This document shows positions 11,243 through 21,596 of a stretch of 64,000 nucleotides of DNA, piece by piece. This stretch comes from Zygnema cylindricum. Lineage: Eukaryota; Streptophyta; Zygnematophyceae; Zygnematales; Zygnemataceae. The notes beneath the pieces are model-generated. The model was not told the DNA's origin, did not search any database, and was given only the letters and a program-made list of their open reading frames with translations. A program made the translations under genes and the position numbers. Positions within the stretch are counted from its first letter, which is position 1, and every line of letters begins with the position of its first letter. Where the stretch lies: the NCBI GenBank assembly GCA_037447655.1, contig JBBHKE010000330.1, positions 1-64,000 of the forward strand, read 5' to 3'.

Positions 11243-12415
11243 TGTCAAGCTCGAGTGCTTTTCAGGCACACTTTTATATTACCAAAGATTTCCGTACCCT
11301 TCCGACCCGTACTATTCTCAGATTTTGGAGAAGCCCGCACAACCTGCCGGAAGGATTGAAGTATTTCCTCTACTGAACAAGACGCACTTTGTTTCGTGCC
11401 TAACGGAGGCTGGACGACAAAGTTCTACCGTCTGAAAGATCGCAGTTCCGTCACATAGTACTAGCTTCCACCAGCCCTAGTGGAGGGTACATTGTGGATT
11501 GCCACGTAGACTTCCAGACTGTAATCTAGATTTTGCTGTTAGCTCTCTGTAGCAATTCAGTTCAGATTTAGCTGACCAGTTGTTAATTAATTACATTAAG
11601 TCAAAGCTTGGCACTTCCGTGTCTTTTTAGTACTTTGTCTTAAAAACTGTGGAACAAATAATATCTTCCGGCCGCGGATCTAGCCGTGGTCAAAGGTCCA
11701 ACTTTTTGCCTCAAGAGTAGTACACATTATTTTGTCTTATGTCAGTTTGATTGCCGTTGCTGGTCGCTCATTGGCTAATAGCATAGGTTTGACTTTTGGA
11801 CCTGAGTTTGGACAAACTTTGATGTATAAGGCGCTTGGGGCCAAAGGAGACAGGTTGCTTTTCAGTACTGTCTCCTGTGAAAACCCTCTGAAATTCCAAC
11901 AAACCTTCTTTTGGAGAATCTTTGTGTTGTTTGACTCTATTGCCATCTCTGTTTTGGATTTGTCCATTTTGGGAATCATAGTTCGGGCTGGTGGTTGGCA
12001 CTACCGTCCCTTTGGGCGATTTTTGGATTTTTTTATGCTTGAAATTGAGAAGAGTCTAGTCGGTTCTGAGCTGCGGACACCGAGGGTTGAAGGAGTACCA
12101 TACCTATTTACACTGCCATCAGGAGAGATTTCGCCTTTCTCCCATTGTCATCGTAAATTGCCGGGGTATGTTAAGCTTGCTTCGCCATCTTTTATATCTT
12201 CCATCTTATATTTTATTTCTGTGGTCAAAGTGATATTGTTAAATCTGAAACAGCCATTCCTATTTATTTTTATATGTCCACGTGGTATTGCATTTGTGTC
12301 TTCACTTTTAGTCTCTTTTGCTTTGGCGGGGACTTCCCGGGGTAAAACTGCAATGTCCTAGCATCTAAACAGTGGGTTTTGAGGGAACGAATGCTATAGA
12401 CTTCCTGTGGAATAA
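11243..12415 (+). repeat. Gypsy-A split repeat, first 1173-bp arm
   Basis: Matches 23578-24750 base for base in length, from TGTCAAGCTCGAG to TGTGGAATAA. After 12415 the sequence (GCACAGTACTG) no longer matches the right copy, which continues with the 284-bp block. No clear tRNA 3'-end complement follows, so the primer is unknown. Confidence 0.9.
11732..12361 (+). other. 209-codon hydrophobic open frame inside the repeat arm
   Basis: Begins MSYVSLIAVAGRSLANSIG and has hydrophobic stretches around residues 65-90, 145-175 and 185-205 that could be membrane segments. The same frame is open in the second arm (24067-24696). Of the differences between the copies roughly ten change the amino acid and four do not, so no selection for protein is visible. 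No family recognised. It may be LTR regulatory sequence that is open by chance. Confidence 0.3.
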
Positions 12416-12546
12416 GCACAGTACTGAAAAGCCCACCTGTCTCCTCCGGATTAGAGGGGATAGGAGATTTTGGACTTTAGAAGCTCTCTTGGCGGAAGCG
12501 AGTATTGTTTTCTGTCGTTAATTCCTCTTTCGAGACCTTCGTCATC

Positions 12547-15500
12547 ATGGGGGGGGGTGAAGCTCAAGATAAGAATCTCTCCGGTGCCAGGCCAGAAGAA
12601 CGGGCGAATCGAGAAGCGGTGGTATCAGAAGAAGAGTCATAGGTTCACGAATAATCCGTCTCCTTCACCTCGCCTGCCAACATACAGCGGTTTCTCCAGG
12701 GGATGATGCCTGAGCCTGTTAGGGTTGAAACTCCTCCAAAACCACCCGAACCACAAAATTCGCCCCCATCTCCTCCTAGCCTCACTCCTGAACATTTTCC
12801 CTCCTTGGCGGAGGCCTCCAGAACCTTTGCCGAGGAAAGAAAGGAGTCCAGAGCACAAACTCAAGAAAGAAACCGAGTGTTACCCCGGGGCAGGCCAAAG
12901 AGGCAAGCTCAGCGGGAGCCCCTTTTGAGTCCCCTTCCAGAGGTCAGGCTTCACACCAGATCAAAGATTCCCAGGGCCGAAATTCAGATTGACCCTGCGG
13001 TTTTGACGGATGCCAGCCGCCCTGGTCGAAAGGAAATCCTTGCTCTTCATGATCTTCATGAACTGGAGGTTAAGCAGGAGTTGGTGCAAAGAGTGTCTCG
13101 GTCGGATCGACCTCGGGTGGTTAAACCAGTGGGAGGGGTAGTGGAGATTCTAAGTAGCTCTTCAGAGGGTGGTTCCTCCCAGTCCTTGCGGGAACGGCCC
13201 AGGAGGGCTCCTCTTTCTCGCCCTCCTCCATCTACTTCCCAAGACACTGCAGCCAGCCGACCGTCCCGGGGGCGCCCAGCTTCGAGGTCTCGTAGGGGAG
13301 CAGGTGGCAGCGATAGCGGGGTTCCAGAGCCGGGGAGGGGGAAGAAGTTTGACCACAGGGATAGCAAGGGTAGATTTGCACGTATTCCCAAGGAAGAACC
13401 TTCCCCAACGCCAGTGCCAGTCTCCACCGAGAGATCTACCCCTCCGGCACCCCGGGTCCGCCCTGATGGAGGGTTCTGGCGACCCGAACCCAATGACCCA
13501 GAGGTTCCGGAAACCGAACCAGAAGAGTTGTCCGAGAGATTGTTTCGAGCCAAGCCTACAGATCCAAAAATTCTAGGAGCAGGGATAGCTGATCTGACCG
13601 GAGTAGTGGAAAGGGCTAAGGAACTAGTGGAAATTTTAAAATCTCAGGGCTCGGCTACGGCGGACACTGGACCCGTTACAGTAGATTGGGAAGCGTTGGA
13701 GGAAGAACGGAGAAAGTTGTGGGAGCAGGAATTGAATCTCATCCGAGAAACTAGGCGGAGGTCCAGTGGGATCCTTAGTGGGCGGATCCCTCCAACACCA
13801 GTAGCGGAAACCCCGCCCGGAGCTCCACCCGAGGCTCCTCCTTCGAAGATTAGTCAGGAACCTCCTCTTCAGCGGGAAGAGGGGGCAGACACAAGACCTA
13901 ATATTGGGGGTTTGGGTGCAGATTTACCGTCTGAACTCAAAGCGGCTCCGCGAGAAGAGCCTACTTTTGTTTTGGTGGAGGTTTCTGAAGCTGTTGAGGC
14001 CTTAGTGGAGTTACGACCGGACGAAAGAATTCACATCCCCTTGAGACCGTCTACACCTCCTTCTCCTCCACCCAGACTGTCCCCTGATCCTCCTCCTTTC
14101 CCTCCTCATCCTCCTACTTCCCACTTCCAGGCTCCGGCAGCAAAACCCCAGGACAATCCCATCTCCTCTCCATCTCTTTGCGTTTCTCTTACTGGAGCTG
14201 ACCGTGGGTCCCCAGGTCAGCTGAATTTACCCTATAAGTACGACGTATACTCCCCTCCACACCGGCATTCCCCATCCTCTAGTTCTGGAACTCCTCCCCC
14301 TGAAACCTCCAGAAGAAGGCCTCGGAAACCAACCTCGTTCAGGAGACAGACACCTTCTCCCCAGAACCGGCCTTCATCTCCATCTTCTTTTCCATCCCTA
14401 CCCCAATATCCACCTGCAAACCGACCTCGACTTCACATCCCGTCCATGACGATAGTTCTCCGGGACGAGCTATACTCTAGTGGATATAGAGGGGTTGATA
14501 TAGGGGAGTGGGTCCCTTCTACTTCAGTCGGACATACAGGCCCACAAACGCGGATATCCTCTGCACCAAGAGAGTAATCAAGGAATACCCTTCCTCCTAC
14601 CACATTTCTAGGGACGGGTACTTCCTCTGCTAGAAGAGATTCCACACCTCACAGGGCAACACCTCCTACCGGAGGAGGAGTCGGATCCATTCCCGAGGAA
14701 GAGGACCTAGGAGCCACTTTGCCAGCCCAGTTTGTCAGTCCCACTGGACCTTCCTTGTCTCAGTTCACACATTCAGCAGAGGAGGAAAAGGAAATGGGGG
14801 ACATCCGAATCTTTACAGGAGGTAGCTCTGGGATAGCTTTCTCTGATTTCGAATTGTTGTGGAAATCCTTCACCCAATGTGAAATTAACAAGTACAGGGG
14901 AGGAGCTATTCCTGACGACTTCGAAATAACTCTCTTTCCCATGATGGTCAACTACCTCTCTGGAGGGGCGTTGGCAGATTATAAGGAGCGTCAACCTCTC
15001 TTGATGGCTCCAAGCATCAAAATCTCAGATCCGGCCCTGGATGCAAAAGTTTTACGAGCAGAGGCATATTTTGCTGCCGCAGCTGTGACCCCTGTAACAA
15101 CTACCTTCACCGATGATATGAAGTTGCAGGCCTAAGGGAGGGCCTATGTTAACCAGCTGCAAGCAATTCAGGCAGCTCGGGCTGCAACTCGTATGGTGGT
15201 GAATCCTACCCCTTGCACCACTCTTCTAAACATCTGGAGACTCCTCTACACCGAGAGGAACGAATCAGCCATCAAGGAATTCACGGAATTCCGGTTTTTG
15301 AAGAATGAGACGCCTCAGACACTCTTTAATCGCCTCTCTAGTCTTTGTCACAAAACTAAACTATCTACCATTGACCTTCCCGCAATGGCGACCAAGTATT
15401 TCATTGCTGTCTGTAATTCCTTTGGACCGACACGGCAGACTGCCTTGGATAACTGGATCGCAAGACAAGCCATCCAGGACATAAATCCCTTGGCCAAGGA

Positions 15501-16908
15501 CATATCCCTGGTGGCCATGAAGTTATACGACCACTTCGTTCACAATGAGGCGAGAGAAAAAGCGGTGACCGGCAAGGTAAGAGTGAATTTTGCAGGATTC
15601 ATCGGGGAAACTTCCTTAAGTTGGTAAGAACAAGCGGAACTCCAAGCTTTGCGGAAGCTTAAAGGGAAGCAAGTTGTGGAGAGCGAGCCAGAACCTGCAA
15701 CGGGGGCCGATGATCGGGTGATTCTGTACAATTGCCTAAATTGTCAACAACTTGGACATACATGGAAACGCTGCAGCAGGAAACTCAAACCAGAGCTAGC
15801 CCTCAAGTTGAAAGAATGGGAGGTAGAGCGTTCAGAAAGGAGCCAGAAGCAGCATGAAGAAAGGCTCAAAGCATGGGGGGGGGAGAGAACACCGGTCACA
15901 AAGAACAATTACCGACCCACTCCCCAGAGCGAAACTTCGAAAATGTCCCAGTCCCAACTGCGGCAAATCAAACTGCCAAAGTTTGACGATGCTCAGATCT
16001 CCAACGAGATTCGAAACAAGTATACCACTGAGGGTCACAAATGCGAAGCCTGTGGTTTTATGGGGCACAAGGAGGGACAATGTTTCCGGAAGAACGGGAT
16101 ACCTAAGGAAATGATGCAATTCGCTTTGTTCACGGGAGGAGGAGAGACTGCCGTTAACCCTCTTCCCCTACAACTCCTTTATCCTTGGGAGCGCCCAGTG
16201 CTGCCTACACCAGTGACGCCAAAAACATTAACGACTGCTCTCGCAAGACTTACACCATAGATAATAATCCAACAGCATAGTCAGCAGATGGCTGCCATGG
16301 CTGCAAAATTGGCTGCACTTTGTTTGGGGTCGACTTACCGGCCTTCTCCTCTTACGGCAGCGCAACGACTCCAAAGACAGAAGCAAGAATTATTGCAAAA
16401 GCTAGCGGAGCTTGAGCTTCAAAGCACATCGGGTGTTAATGACGATGATTTGATGGGCTGGGATTTGGAACCCCCAAATGCCCACCATGCAAACAGTTTC
16501 CTGCACGGAGCATGGAATGTTGGAGTGGGAGATGGTCGTAGACAACTCCGCTCCTCAACCTCGGATCAAAGGAGAGACAGGCGCAAAATGGGCCAAAAGG
16601 ACCACAACAGGAAGGCCACCGGGCCTTTGTCTTTCACGCCCAGGGCAGTCATTCTGAACAGTGACATAAGCCTTGGGATCAAGCCCACTCAACCCCCTCC
16701 TCCTCCTCCTCAACCTAAATTGCCTCCCGGTTTCGAAAATTACAAGAAAGAGAAACTGCAGCAGGAGACAAAATCACTGGAAGAGGACAACCAAAGTACA
16801 CAGGATTGGTTTGAGCGGTTTATGGCCGAACGCCCGGACGAAGATGCACCAAAAACTCCACCCGTACCCGATTGCGGTTCTGAAACTGATTGCAACGAAG
16901 AGATATAA
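12547..16908 (+). pseudogene. Gypsy-A gag polyprotein (N-terminal extension, capsid, two zinc knuckles)
   Basis: One continuous frame with stops near 12640, 12655, 14575, 15133, 15625, 16258 and 16906. The first 620 or so codons (12703-14577) are a Pro/Ser/Arg/Glu-rich, probably disordered extension. Capsid-like sequence follows (14790-15620; IFTGGSSGIAFSDFELLWKSF, then ESAIKEFTEFRFLKNETPQTLFNRL). Next are two CCHC knuckles, CLNCQQLGHTWKRC (about 15733-15774) and CEACGFMGHKEGQC (about 16042-16083), and a Gln/Pro-rich spacer to 16908. The knuckles imply packaging of element RNA. The start is uncertain: MGGGEAQ at 12547 follows a G-run, and MMPEP at 12703 opens the longest uninterrupted part. 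Confidence 0.82.
12703..14577 (+). CDS. Gypsy-A gag N-terminal region, 624-codon open part
   Basis: Longest uninterrupted open frame of gypsy-A. The product is dominated by Pro, Ser, Arg and Glu, with runs such as PPSPPSLTPEHFPSL and RPSTPPSPPPRLSPDPPPF. It has no recognised domain, no signal peptide and no membrane segment. It is in the same frame as the rest of gag-pol, so it is best read as an extended gag N-terminus, not a separate gene. A stop (TAA, 14575-14577) separates it from the capsid part. Function unknown; such tails can be spacers or RNA- or chromatin-binding regions. Confidence 0.6.
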   Translation: MMPEPVRVETPPKPPEPQNSPPSPPSLTPEHFPSLAEASRTFAEERKESRAQTQERNRVLPRGRPKRQAQREPLLSPLPEVRLHTRSKIPRAEIQIDPAVLTDASRPGRKEILALHDLHELEVKQELVQRVSRSDRPRVVKPVGGVVEILSSSSEGGSSQSLRERPRRAPLSRPPPSTSQDTAASRPSRGRPASRSRRGAGGSDSGVPEPGRGKKFDHRDSKGRFARIPKEEPSPTPVPVSTERSTPPAPRVRPDGGFWRPEPNDPEVPETEPEELSERLFRAKPTDPKILGAGIADLTGVVERAKELVEILKSQGSATADTGPVTVDWEALEEERRKLWEQELNLIRETRRRSSGILSGRIPPTPVAETPPGAPPEAPPSKISQEPPLQREEGADTRPNIGGLGADLPSELKAAPREEPTFVLVEVSEAVEALVELRPDERIHIPLRPSTPPSPPPRLSPDPPPFPPHPPTSHFQAPAAKPQDNPISSPSLCVSLTGADRGSPGQLNLPYKYDVYSPPHRHSPSSSSGTPPPETSRRRPRKPTSFRRQTPSPQNRPSSPSSFPSLPQYPPANRPRLHIPSMTIVLRDELYSSGYRGVDIGEWVPSTSVGHTGPQTRISSAPRE

Positions 16909-16926
16909 CCCGATGAGGAACAAAAT

Positions 16927-17514
16927 TTGCCGACATCCTCCCCAAAAGCTCCGCTCTATTCCTATAAGCCTGCTAGTATACTGGTCCGGCATTTGATGCC
17001 TTATGCCTTAACCCATGTCAAGACCCTTGCTTCCTCTCATAATCTGCACGAAGAGATCCTCATTCAGGCCCTGGGAGAAGAGATCCATTCTGGAAAAGAC
17101 AAAGTCGACAAGGTGACACCACCCACGGCGGTATACTTGTCTTCAGATCCTAAGACCCCTATGGCGGATAGGGACTACAAAACTTTGTCCATGGCACTCA
17201 TTCTAAACCGAACCGGGAATTTCAAACTGAACGGGTACGGCGGGTATCAGGACGCTGTGGTTGATATCGGAGCGCTTCCTAACCTCATCACTACTTCTGC
17301 ATTGCAGAAAATGCCGGAAGAACTCAGACCCCAGATCTGCCCGAGTAACATCTGCTTGAGCACAGTCAGCAGCGCCAATCAGCCAGTCCATGGAATCATC
17401 AAAGCCATGGACATTGAATTCTCAGATGATGCGGGACAAAAGGTGAAAATTGGACTTCCTTTCTTAGTGGTAGAAGGGAATCAGTTTGAAATTCTGTTGG
17501 GAATGGCAACTTAG
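16927..17514 (+). pseudogene. Gypsy-A aspartic protease region
   Basis: Retropepsin-type segment. The active-site loop reads AVVDIGALPNLIT (about 17257-17295), where family members have D-T/S-G-A, so the Thr/Ser next to the catalytic Asp is Ile here. The hydrophobic-hydrophobic-Gly motif is present as EILLGMAT (about 17488-17511), followed by a TAG. It would cleave the gag-pol polyprotein. The active-site change and stop suggest it is inactive. It is followed by a short spacer (17521-17724) before the methyltransferase. Confidence 0.75.
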
Positions 17515-17772
17515 ACCCGCGTGAATATGAGTTTGAGTGTCTGGAAGGAGCAATGTACAGTTCGAGACCCAGGAAATCCCGAAGGAACCAAAGTTGTGGT
17601 TCCTTTGGATTTATGGAACCGGGGAAAGACAAATGTTCCGGTGTCTGGCTGTTACCCCGTGTATTCTACCACCTCTCCGACGGAGCTGTTTGACAGTTCC
17701 ACGGATATTGCCGAAGACATCTAGTAATTCGCGATTTCCAAGCGGTGGGAAAGAGAATACACAGACAGATTA

Positions 17773-18987
17773 TTGCAAAAGGCGAAACTCCGGCGGGGAG
17801 TGGATCAAACATTCTCGGCCTTACTATTACCGAAAACAAATTCGATGATCCAGTCAGATGTTTTCAAAACCAAGACTGGGAGCGAGGACTTCAATCGACA
17901 AATGGTGTCTTTGACAGTCCCAGACTCCGGACTTCGGATTTTATCTTTATTTTCAGGAATCAGTTCTGATTTGGAGGCAGTTTTAAAGGTAGGGTATCGA
18001 GTGGAGTCATGCACAGCAGTGGAAATTTCACCGGAAGCGCGAGCTGTCAGCAAACACCGCCTACATCAACAGCACCGCTTATATCCTCAACAGCTTCCAG
18101 TGTCTTCCATTTCCAAAGCTCACCGGAGTCTTCCCCAGAATGTGGATAATATAATGGCACCTCATTTAGCTAGTCTGGGAAGAGTAGATCTGGTTGTGGC
18201 GGGATGGCCTTGTCAAGGATACTCCCTAGCAGGACAAGGAAGAGGGTATCAGGACCACGGAAGTGGAACCTTCTATCAGATGATTACATTGATATCGTGG
18301 ATTCAGCAGCTCCAAGACACACCAGTGGGCTACATTCTGGAAAATGTCCACCCGGGGGATGATAAATGAAAGCAGGTTGCAGAAAGTAGGAATCAGGTAA
18401 CCCGTATTCTGGGAGCTCCCTTGGTTTTTAACGCTGCTCAAATGGGATCTCGAGCGCACAGACTCTAGGCATATTGGACAAATATGATCCCTCTTCCAGT
18501 CCTCCGGCAACTGTTGGAGACACAAACCCCCGACCCCCAGATTTCTGTGCAGCTGATACTTGGAAAAGGGAGAATGGCGACAACTGTAACAAAACCGGAT
18601 CGTACACCTTTCTTCCAATGCAATATCCCCGGATTCCCACGTCGAGCACTCCCCACGTTGGTATCTTTTCCTCACAGTCACGCCTACCGGAAAGGAGCAG
18701 CTGAAATGATTTTTGATAGCAAGGAAAGACTTTAGACAGCACCAACAATACCAAAACGAGAACATGCAATGGGATTTCATCCGGAAACCACGGCAGCACC
18801 AGGTATTTCAGACCTACAGCGGTGCAGCCTCATAGGGCAAAGCATGGATTTAAATGCCATTACATGGGTTGTAAAGCATGCTCTTGCCTATTCCAGTCTC
18901 CACGCTCTAGATTCACGCAGAAATTACCTTCAAGCTCCACAGTTACTGTCCATGCAAGCAACTTTGCAGCTTGAGGGGGGGAGATAA
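17773..18987 (+). pseudogene. Gypsy-A DNMT3-like cytosine-C5 DNA methyltransferase domain
   Basis: Transfers a methyl group from S-adenosylmethionine to cytosine C5. Motifs are in the family order: I, RILSLFSGISSDLEAVL (about 17935-17985) for cofactor binding; IV, VVAGWPCQGYSLAGQGRG with the catalytic Cys (18190-18245); VI, YILENV (about 18331-18348); VIII, GAPLVFNAAQMGSRAHRL (about 18412-18465), close to the DNMT3/DRM AAHRARYFWGN motif; X, LQRCSLIGQSMDLNAITWVV (18812-18872). It lies between protease and RT in the pol frame. Stops at 18367, 18466, 18733 and 18985 inactivate it. Gypsy elements with DNMT domains are published for charophytes. Confidence 0.88.
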
Positions 18988-19032
18988 AAGAGAAAAATTC
19001 TACACCCGAGAGTTCCTTCAGCGGGGAGGAAC

Positions 19033-20160
19033 ATGAGCTCAGAAGGAGACAGCTTAGCAGAAGTTGTCAGCAGTAAAGTATTATCCGGAGGAATAGAGGC
19101 AGATCCACAGGTTGGGTTAGAATTCGACATCAACCTCTGGGGAAGACCACCGGAAGCTTGGGCTGCGGTTGAGCCGGGAAAAATGGACTGGACTCTGGGG
19201 GAGCAGCTAGACCCTCAGCAGAAAGAACAACTAACAGAACTCTTAGCTAGAAACACTCAGGTTTTCTCATGGTCCGAAACAGATGTCGGAATCTTCAAAG
19301 GAACCCCCTTTCGGAAAGATTTGATCGACGAAACCGCAACAGTTTGGCAGAAACAATATCCTCTCAACTTCAAAGAGAAAGAGTTTATTACTGCAAAGGT
19401 TCAAACTTTGGTGGACGTAGGGTTGGTTCAGGCAAGTACCGGACTCCATGGGTTTGCTTCCCCCACAGTTCTCCCTCCTAAGAAGGATTCATCCGGGAAA
19501 ACTGTGGACTTCCGAATGACAGGGGAATACCGCATGTTGAACACGATCACCATTCCTGACCAGTACCCCATGCAAACTCCGGAAGAGATATTCGACTCTC
19601 TTGCTGGGGCCACTATTTTCTCCACACTGGACATGAAGAATAGTTTCCACCAGATTGCCATGGAACCAAAACACCGGGAGAGATTGGCATTCTGGGCCGG
19701 ATCCAGACTTTATGAGTGGATTTACATGCCTTTTGGGCTGAAGAATGCACCAGCAAAGTTCTAACGGGCCATGGACGAAGCGCTCCGAGGAATCGATTGC
19801 GCCAGGTGCTACATCGACGATGTGATAATATTTTCCAAGAGCTTTGAAGAACACCTGGAGCATATCTAGATCGTTCTCCGGGCTCTTCAAGCAGCGAACT
19901 TGAAATGTCACCCGGGCAAGGGTATTTTTGGGGTGCAGAAAATCATTTACCTCGGACATGAGGTAACTCCTGGGACATTGTGTCCCCATATGGTGAAGGT
20001 TGCAGCCCTCGACGATCTTCCTCCCCCGCAGGACATTTCGGCCTCGCGCACCTTTCTCGGCCTGGCTAACTACTATCGCAGGTCTATTCCTGAGTTCAGT
20101 AGTCACACCCAGCCCCTCAATAAGCTATTACGGAAAGATCAAGAATGGCAGTGGGCCGAG
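19033..20160 (+). pseudogene. Gypsy-A reverse transcriptase
   Basis: Ty3/gypsy RT. Visible in order: EQLTELLARNTQVFSWSETDVG, ASPTVLPPKKDSSGKTVDFRM (19456-19520), EYRMLNTITIPDQYPMQTPEEI, LDMKNSFHQIAM (19627-19663), YEWIYMPFGLKNAPAKF (19711-19762), the intact catalytic box CYIDDVIIFSKS (19807-19842), and the FLGLANYYRRSIPEF thumb/connection motif (20056-20100). Stops at 19762 (family normally F-Q-R here, so CAA to TAA), 19867 and 20164 disrupt it. Same frame as gag and DNMT. Confidence 0.9.
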
Positions 20161-20937
20161 GAATAGCAGATCGCTTTCCAGTTCTTGAAGGATGCCCTGA
20201 AGCAGCACCCAGTGCTCCGGATGCCTGATCACCAGAGGCCTTTCCTCCTTTACACTGATTAGAGCAGGTTTGGATTGGGAGCTGTTTTCGCTCAAGTTGA
20301 CGACGCAGGTGCCGAGTATGTGGTGGCTTACGCCAGCCGAAGCAATAACCGAGCTGAGGGAAATTATAGCAGTTATCATGGGGAGCTTCTTGCCGCGGTT
20401 TGGGCCATCCAGCATTTCAAACCTTATTTGTACGGGGTCCATTTCACACTAATCACCGATCACCAACCCTTGAAGTGGATTATAAAAAATAGTAAGTTGA
20501 CCGGCAAACTCGCCAGATGGGTTCTTATCCTGCAGGAATATGATTTCAGCATTGTCCACCGGGCAGGGGAAATTCATGGGAATGCCGACAGACTGAGCCG
20601 AAACCCCGATCCTTCTACCCTGGATTCCACCGGGGCTCGGCAGAACGAGGATCCGGAAATCAGTTTGGGACTCATTCGAGCATCCTCAGCCTTCATTTGG
20701 CTTCTTCCATTTGGGGGGGAATTGTCAACTTTTGCAGCAGATGTTGAGGGGCAGGCACCCATGGGAGCCGGACGGAAAGAAATTTGGAATGACTCCGAAG
20801 CTCTCCAATCTATTCAGCAGGGATCCCCTCTTCCCCACTTGGCTGGAATTCAATTATCCCGAGTTTAGACCCGGATGGCGGCGTATGAGTGGGACCGAGG
20901 AGTGCTCCTCCGGAAATAGACAGACGGTACTAGGAGA
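20161..20937 (+). pseudogene. Gypsy-A RNase H and connection to integrase
   Basis: RNase H text FLLYTD (about 20245-20262, first catalytic Asp), a TAG at 20263, GLGAVFAQ, YASRSNNRAEGNYSSYHGEL (about 20332-20390, catalytic Glu), LITDHQPLKWI (20449-20485, Asp) and VHRAGEIHGNADRLSR (about 20554-20600, His/Asp). All catalytic residues remain. Stops at 20263, 20866 and 20917 break the frame. It then leads into the poorly conserved connection before the integrase zinc domain. Confidence 0.85.
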
Positions 20938-21596
20938 GTGGTTCCTCCTCCCTCAGATCGAGAAACTTTGATTACCAATCTCCATAAACAACGTGGACAC
21001 TTCGAACAGAAGCAAACCACTTCCTTGGTTACACGCTCTTACTGGTGGCACGGGTTGCGGGCCCAATTCAACCGAATTCTAGAGACTTGCTCTTCTTGCG
21101 ATCGAGTTAAGGCAGCTTTTGACAAAAAGGGCGGGACTGAGCTCCATTCTCTTCCCATCAGGGGAATGTTTTATCGGTGGTCTTTGGATCTTTTGGGACC
21201 TCTTCCGACCAGCAGACGTGGGAATCGTTTCGTTCTGGTCATGATTGAGCATTTCTCAAAATGGATAGAGCTTGTGGTCCTGCCCCGAAAGGAGTCCAAG
21301 TCCATTTCCGACGCCTTTGTGCAGAGTGTTCTGTCACAGTTTGGGGCGCCAGCAGAGGTTCTGACCGACCAGGGATCGGAATTCGCCGGAGAATTTACCA
21401 ATATTTTGGATAAATGCCTCATCGACCATCGACTTACCAGCCGCGACCACCCCCAAGCCGACGGTTTGGCCGAAAGGTGCGTACAGACAGTGAACTGGTC
21501 ACTACGGAAATATGCAGTTGAAGAGGACTTGGGAGAGTGGGACAGAAGGGTGCCTTGGATTGCCATGGGATACTGATTGAACAGACAGGCTTCTCT
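20938..21596 (+). pseudogene. Gypsy-A DDE integrase, zinc and catalytic domains
   Basis: Inserts element DNA. HHCC zinc domain H-x4-H...C-x2-C from LHKQRGHF to CSSCDRV (20965-21105), core motifs SLDLLGPLPTSRRG (21181-21220, first Asp), LTDQGSEFAGEF (21361-21395, second Asp) and DHPQADGLAERCVQT (about 21445-21492, Glu). The triad is intact. A TGA at 21574 (likely from CGA) and the solo LTR at 21602 interrupt it. The protein continues at 22608, where the frame shift is exactly that expected from the 1006-bp insertion. Confidence 0.88.

Noticed and set aside
12620-12629. TGGTATCAGA, identical to the start of the usual initiator tRNA-Met primer-binding site
   Set aside because: It is 205 bases beyond the end of the gypsy-A repeat arm and falls in the gag frame (V-V-S-E). 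A primer site there would put extra sequence into the right-hand LTR, which is not seen.
13056-13576. Long frames overlapping the gypsy-A gag extension on both strands
   Set aside because: GC-rich Pro/Arg coding sequence opens other frames by chance; only frame 1 is continuous with capsid, knuckles and pol.
17773-18987. Methyltransferase as a host gene split by a transposon
   Set aside because: It is in the same frame as protease and RT with no repeat borders, and gypsy-B has the same order.
14575-21576. Stop-codon reassignment (TAA/TAG as Gln) in the host
   Set aside because: Some stops do fall at likely Gln positions, but TGA and TAG also replace Arg and Trp, and Copia-6 has 812 codons without a stop.
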